A stretch of DNA of 64,000 nt, taken from positions 1 to 64,000 of the IMG/VR virus record IMGVR_UViG_3300017788_002590; one strand, written 5' to 3'. Source of the stretch: a virus. Both the position numbers and the translations under genes were made by a program. Of the stretch, positions 61,094 to 64,000 are shown in pieces. The notes under the pieces were generated by a model. The model saw nothing but the letters and a program-made list of their open reading frames with translations. It had not been told where the DNA came from and ran no database searches. Every line of letters begins with the position of its first letter. Within the stretch, counting starts at the first letter, position 1.

Positions 61094-64000
61094 TTATGCA
61101 CAATTTATCTCTAGAACTTCGCCATAATTAAAAGAAGTGTTATCAAAACATGCAGTACCAGATATTTGTCCATAATTATTAGAATGATTAGCAAAAGTGA
61201 CATTACCGGATATAAAACCATTATTATTAGAATAATTATCAAAAGATACAGTTCCGTATATTGGCGCATTATTACTGCTAGAATTAAAGCTAATAGTACC
61301 TATATTATTTAATCGACCATTATTAGTGCTACTATTATATGTCACAGAATCGCAACTGGCTATTGCTTCATTATTTGTGCTACCGCTAACAAATGACACC
61401 GAACCGCATCCCTGGATAGCAGCATAGGCTCCCGGTATACCACTCATAGAGAATGTATTAAATGTATCTACTAAAAAATATTTTGTATGAGCATTGTTTT
61501 GAGCATTATTAAAAGTAACAGTGGTACACTTTAAAGGAGCATAATTTATAGAACCACTAAATAAAATATTGTTTCCTGCCATATAAGATCGATTGCTACC
61601 AAAAAGATCTAATTGTCTTAAATTATTAATCAGCTTATATTCATCTTGTGTGATGAGGCGCCCTATAGCTTCTGCAGCATAAGATTTGGCATTGTTAAAA
61701 AAAACAGCTGTATCAAAATCGATAATACCTCCCAAATTGGTTGCAGATTCTAGGAATGCTACTTGATCTACTCCCATGATTAAAGCCCCTCCTCCACCGG
61801 TAGGGAAAAATACTCCTTCTTTAAAAAAGCCTTCTGCTCTATCGTTTACGGCACTGTCCATAAAGATTACTTGATTTCCATCTCGTATGGTACCTTTATT
61901 TACTGATGAATTTTGAAAACCTATAGATTGAGATTCAATTAGTCCAATATTGGTTGCGCTATCCATAAAATAAGTAGTACTAGTTAAAATTATTCCTGTA
62001 TTTTTACTATTATTAGTAAATTGCGCAACACTTCCGAGTAGTTGTAGTTTATTAGAACTATTATCAAAAAAAATACCAGATTTATTGACTGTTACATTTC
62101 CGCTACAATAACTATCATCTTTAAAATATAGTACATTTGCTGAAACTGGTCCTTTATTTAGTATCTTGCTTGTATTATAAAATATGCCGTTGTCTATATT
62201 ACCCCAATATAAAGTACTAAAATTATAGAAATTCATTTCTCCAGAGGTAGTGTTACCCAAACCACTAACAAAACTATAATCATAAAAGTTACATTTACTC
62301 AAGAAAAAAGATCCATAACCAAGACCAAATCGTGGTTGCACAGAACTGTTGTCGTAGTAATTTTGTATAGAGCCTGATCCTCCTCCGATGTGATTTTTAG
62401 AAGAATTTTTGAATGTGGCTTGACCTGTTATAGCAGCAGTATTCATGCTAGTGTTATAAAATTCTATTTTAACAGGTTGAGTTGAAGAGTTTTCTCCGCT
62501 ATTTCTAACGGTTAAAAGTTTGTATACTGATCCATTATTTTTTGCAAAACCACCTATATTGATAGTATTTCCGCTACCATTGTTAACCACGTCCATCATT
62601 GCAAAAGCTATCGGACGATCATTGTTATCTCTAGGTATAGTCAGAGGGGTTGTAAAAATACCGTTATTAACAAATCCATTGTTAATTACTGGTCCGGAAT
62701 ATCCTGGTGTAAAAGAACCACTAAATGTAGCATTAAATACGTTTCCGTTACTGATAGCTTTGTCTGTAAAAGATCCTTCTGTAACCGACCCATTATTAAT
62801 ACTGTCGAATCGAAATATACCTTTAGAAATTAAGCCGCTTTGATGATTTACAGCACCAGTAAGAAAAACAGCTTCATTTATTATGCCATAATTATTACTA
62901 TTAGTTAATTGACTACTTTTAACCTTTATTAAACCAGAGTTAGTAAAATTCTTTAATTGTAAAAAGTCTCCTTCAATTGTACTTTCGTTAGAATACCCTC
63001 CAGATATCAAAACATTATTATGTATAATATTTTTAGCTCCACTATAACTAGATAAATTTATACAATTAAGATAGCCCGTATTAGCTGTTGCTCCAATATC
63101 TGTAATTCCACCATTGTTATTAATATTTAGTGCTGGTGCATCAATAGAGTAAGCAAAAAAACGATTGTATATAGACCCTATTTCTATAGTGCCTTTGATT
63201 GTTGCCAGGCCACTAACAGTAGAGGTGTCTACGCCATTAGCAATAAGTTTGCCTTCTGCTACAACAGATATGGGTGTATTTCTTTGTTCTTGAGATTCTC
63301 CGATATTAAGATCTCCTACACGACCATTCAAATTATAGCACTGTAAAACGCCTCCAGAAACTATCACACTTCCTGCTGATATATTAGTTCCTTGTACTAT
63401 ACCATTTTTTAGGATGGTTGTGTCTCTAATATCTGTTCTATACATTGGAACATAAAGTCCTTCTATTAATAATGATTCTGATTCATATAATTGAGCTTGA
63501 ATTTGTGAATTCATTATCAAAGCATGATAGTATTCTATTTTTGAATCTATAATTTTAGAGCTATTAATAAAAGATGAAAAATGAGACATTTCAGAATCTG
63601 CCACAGAAGAATCGGATATGTAGCCTGTTCTGGCTTGTAAATATATATTATCTACTTTAGAATCTGTTGATATAATATATGTATTTACGCTTGTATTAAC
63701 ATTATATGCAAAACTATCTTGTACATAAAGATACGGAGCGTTAATATCTCCATTTGCGTAGCAAGATTTATTACGTATATCAAATTCATTGCAACTAATA
63801 CTATTATTTGTTAATCCTACATTATCTAAAACTAATCTAGCATTAGTACTAATATTTAATATGGCTCTACCAGTATTAACTGTATACCATCCATGTCCTG
63901 TTCTTAGAGGGTTTGTAAAACCCAAAAGTGCTAGTCTAGCGGGGTCTGGCTCTCTGGAATTAATAGCATGAAGCGAACCTCCTGAGACTGTAACTGCGCC
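61094..64000 (-). CDS. Beta-solenoid repeat protein, putative fibre/adhesin (5' partial)
   Basis: The frame is open at the right edge, so this is the C-terminal 968 residues of a longer protein. The TTG at 63925 is not a proven start. Much of it is degenerate ~14-18 residue repeats, with Asn-pair turns and a central Phe/Val strand, clearest near the end: GTVSFDNYSNNNGFIS, GNVTFANHSNNYGQIS, GTACFDNTSFNYGEVL. This is typical of a beta-helix. No enzyme motif seen. It is probably a host-binding or virion surface protein. The sugar operon next to it reads in the same direction after a 47-base gap. Confidence 0.7.
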   Translation of the reverse strand, partial: GAVTVSGGSLHAINSREPDPARLALLGFTNPLRTGHGWYTVNTGRAILNISTNARLVLDNVGLTNNSISCNEFDIRNKSCYANGDINAPYLYVQDSFAYNVNTSVNTYIISTDSKVDNIYLQARTGYISDSSVADSEMSHFSSFINSSKIIDSKIEYYHALIMNSQIQAQLYESESLLIEGLYVPMYRTDIRDTTILKNGIVQGTNISAGSVIVSGGVLQCYNLNGRVGDLNIGESQEQRNTPISVVAEGKLIANGVDTSTVSGLATIKGTIEIGSIYNRFFAYSIDAPALNINNNGGITDIGATANTGYLNCINLSSYSGAKNIIHNNVLISGGYSNESTIEGDFLQLKNFTNSGLIKVKSSQLTNSNNYGIINEAVFLTGAVNHQSGLISKGIFRFDSINNGSVTEGSFTDKAISNGNVFNATFSGSFTPGYSGPVINNGFVNNGIFTTPLTIPRDNNDRPIAFAMMDVVNNGSGNTINIGGFAKNNGSVYKLLTVRNSGENSSTQPVKIEFYNTSMNTAAITGQATFKNSSKNHIGGGSGSIQNYYDNSSVQPRFGLGYGSFFLSKCNFYDYSFVSGLGNTTSGEMNFYNFSTLYWGNIDNGIFYNTSKILNKGPVSANVLYFKDDSYCSGNVTVNKSGIFFDNSSNKLQLLGSVAQFTNNSKNTGIILTSTTYFMDSATNIGLIESQSIGFQNSSVNKGTIRDGNQVIFMDSAVNDRAEGFFKEGVFFPTGGGGALIMGVDQVAFLESATNLGGIIDFDTAVFFNNAKSYAAEAIGRLITQDEYKLINNLRQLDLFGSNRSYMAGNNILFSGSINYAPLKCTTVTFNNAQNNAHTKYFLVDTFNTFSMSGIPGAYAAIQGCGSVSFVSGSTNNEAIASCDSVTYNSSTNNGRLNNIGTISFNSSSNNAPIYGTVSFDNYSNNNGFISGNVTFANHSNNYGQISGTACFDNTSFNYGEVLEINCA

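Noticed and set aside
1-64000. tRNA, rRNA or CRISPR arrays
   Set aside because: Gaps between genes are at most ~100 bases and none has tRNA-like cloverleaf or regular repeat-spacer structure.

Overview
The window is a single stretch of an AT-rich, tailed double-stranded DNA phage genome (Caudoviricetes-like, very probably a large or jumbo phage). The evidence is the content: virion proteins of unusual length, a self-encoded replisome (split DNA polymerase III alpha, proofreading exonuclease, DnaB-type helicase, DnaG-type primase, SSB, RecA/UvsX), nucleotide metabolism (class II ribonucleotide reductase with an intein, dCMP deaminase, dNMP kinase), PhoH, several homing-type nucleases, and almost no non-coding DNA. 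No terminase, capsid or portal gene is visible, so the head module lies outside the window. No tRNA, rRNA, CRISPR array or riboswitch was found. The longest gap between genes is about 100 bases. The host cannot be named. A YfaP-like membrane-anchored domain and ADP-heptose/3,6-dideoxyhexose type sugar genes suggest a Gram-negative (diderm) host, but this is inference.

Layout. (1) 1-20477, plus strand: six virion or virion-associated genes. They are a left-truncated fibre with YadA-head-like repeats, two tandem paralogues, a 1796-residue protein, a 2770-residue cysteine-rich protein and a small zinc-finger protein. (2) 20440-61046, minus strand, read right to left. From the right, 61046-47780 is a tightly overlapping run of 19 sugar genes: RfbH dehydrase, cupin, HAD, split HldE kinase/nucleotidyltransferase, GT9-type and GT34 transferases, RmlB-like dehydratase, two-subunit transketolase, epimerase, FkbM methyltransferase, acyltransferase/oxidoreductase/DegT aminotransferase triad, and GT17. 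(3) 47732-43884: dCMP deaminase behind a consensus sigma70-type promoter, then the intein-containing ribonucleotide reductase. (4) 43859-29854: PhoH, HNH nuclease, small regulatory or unknown proteins, RecA, nuclease, helicase, primase, dNMP kinase, PD-(D/E)XK nuclease, and the two polymerase halves separated by a 56-residue gene and the exonuclease. (5) 29785-29408: SSB with its own consensus promoter and a terminator hairpin. (6) 29328-20440: a second group of glycosyltransferases, followed by a homing endonuclease, a DdrA/Rad52-like annealing protein, a zinc-ribbon protein and a membrane-anchored YfaP-like protein. (7) 64000-61094, minus strand: a beta-solenoid repeat protein running off the right edge.

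How they work together. The phage seems to bring most of its own replication and recombination machinery. RNR, dCMP deaminase and dNMP kinase feed dNTPs to the polymerase. SSB, the annealing protein, RecA and the nucleases support recombination-dependent replication. More than 20 genes are devoted to making and transferring unusual sugars. These could decorate virion proteins or DNA, or remodel the host surface during infection. The sequence does not decide between these.
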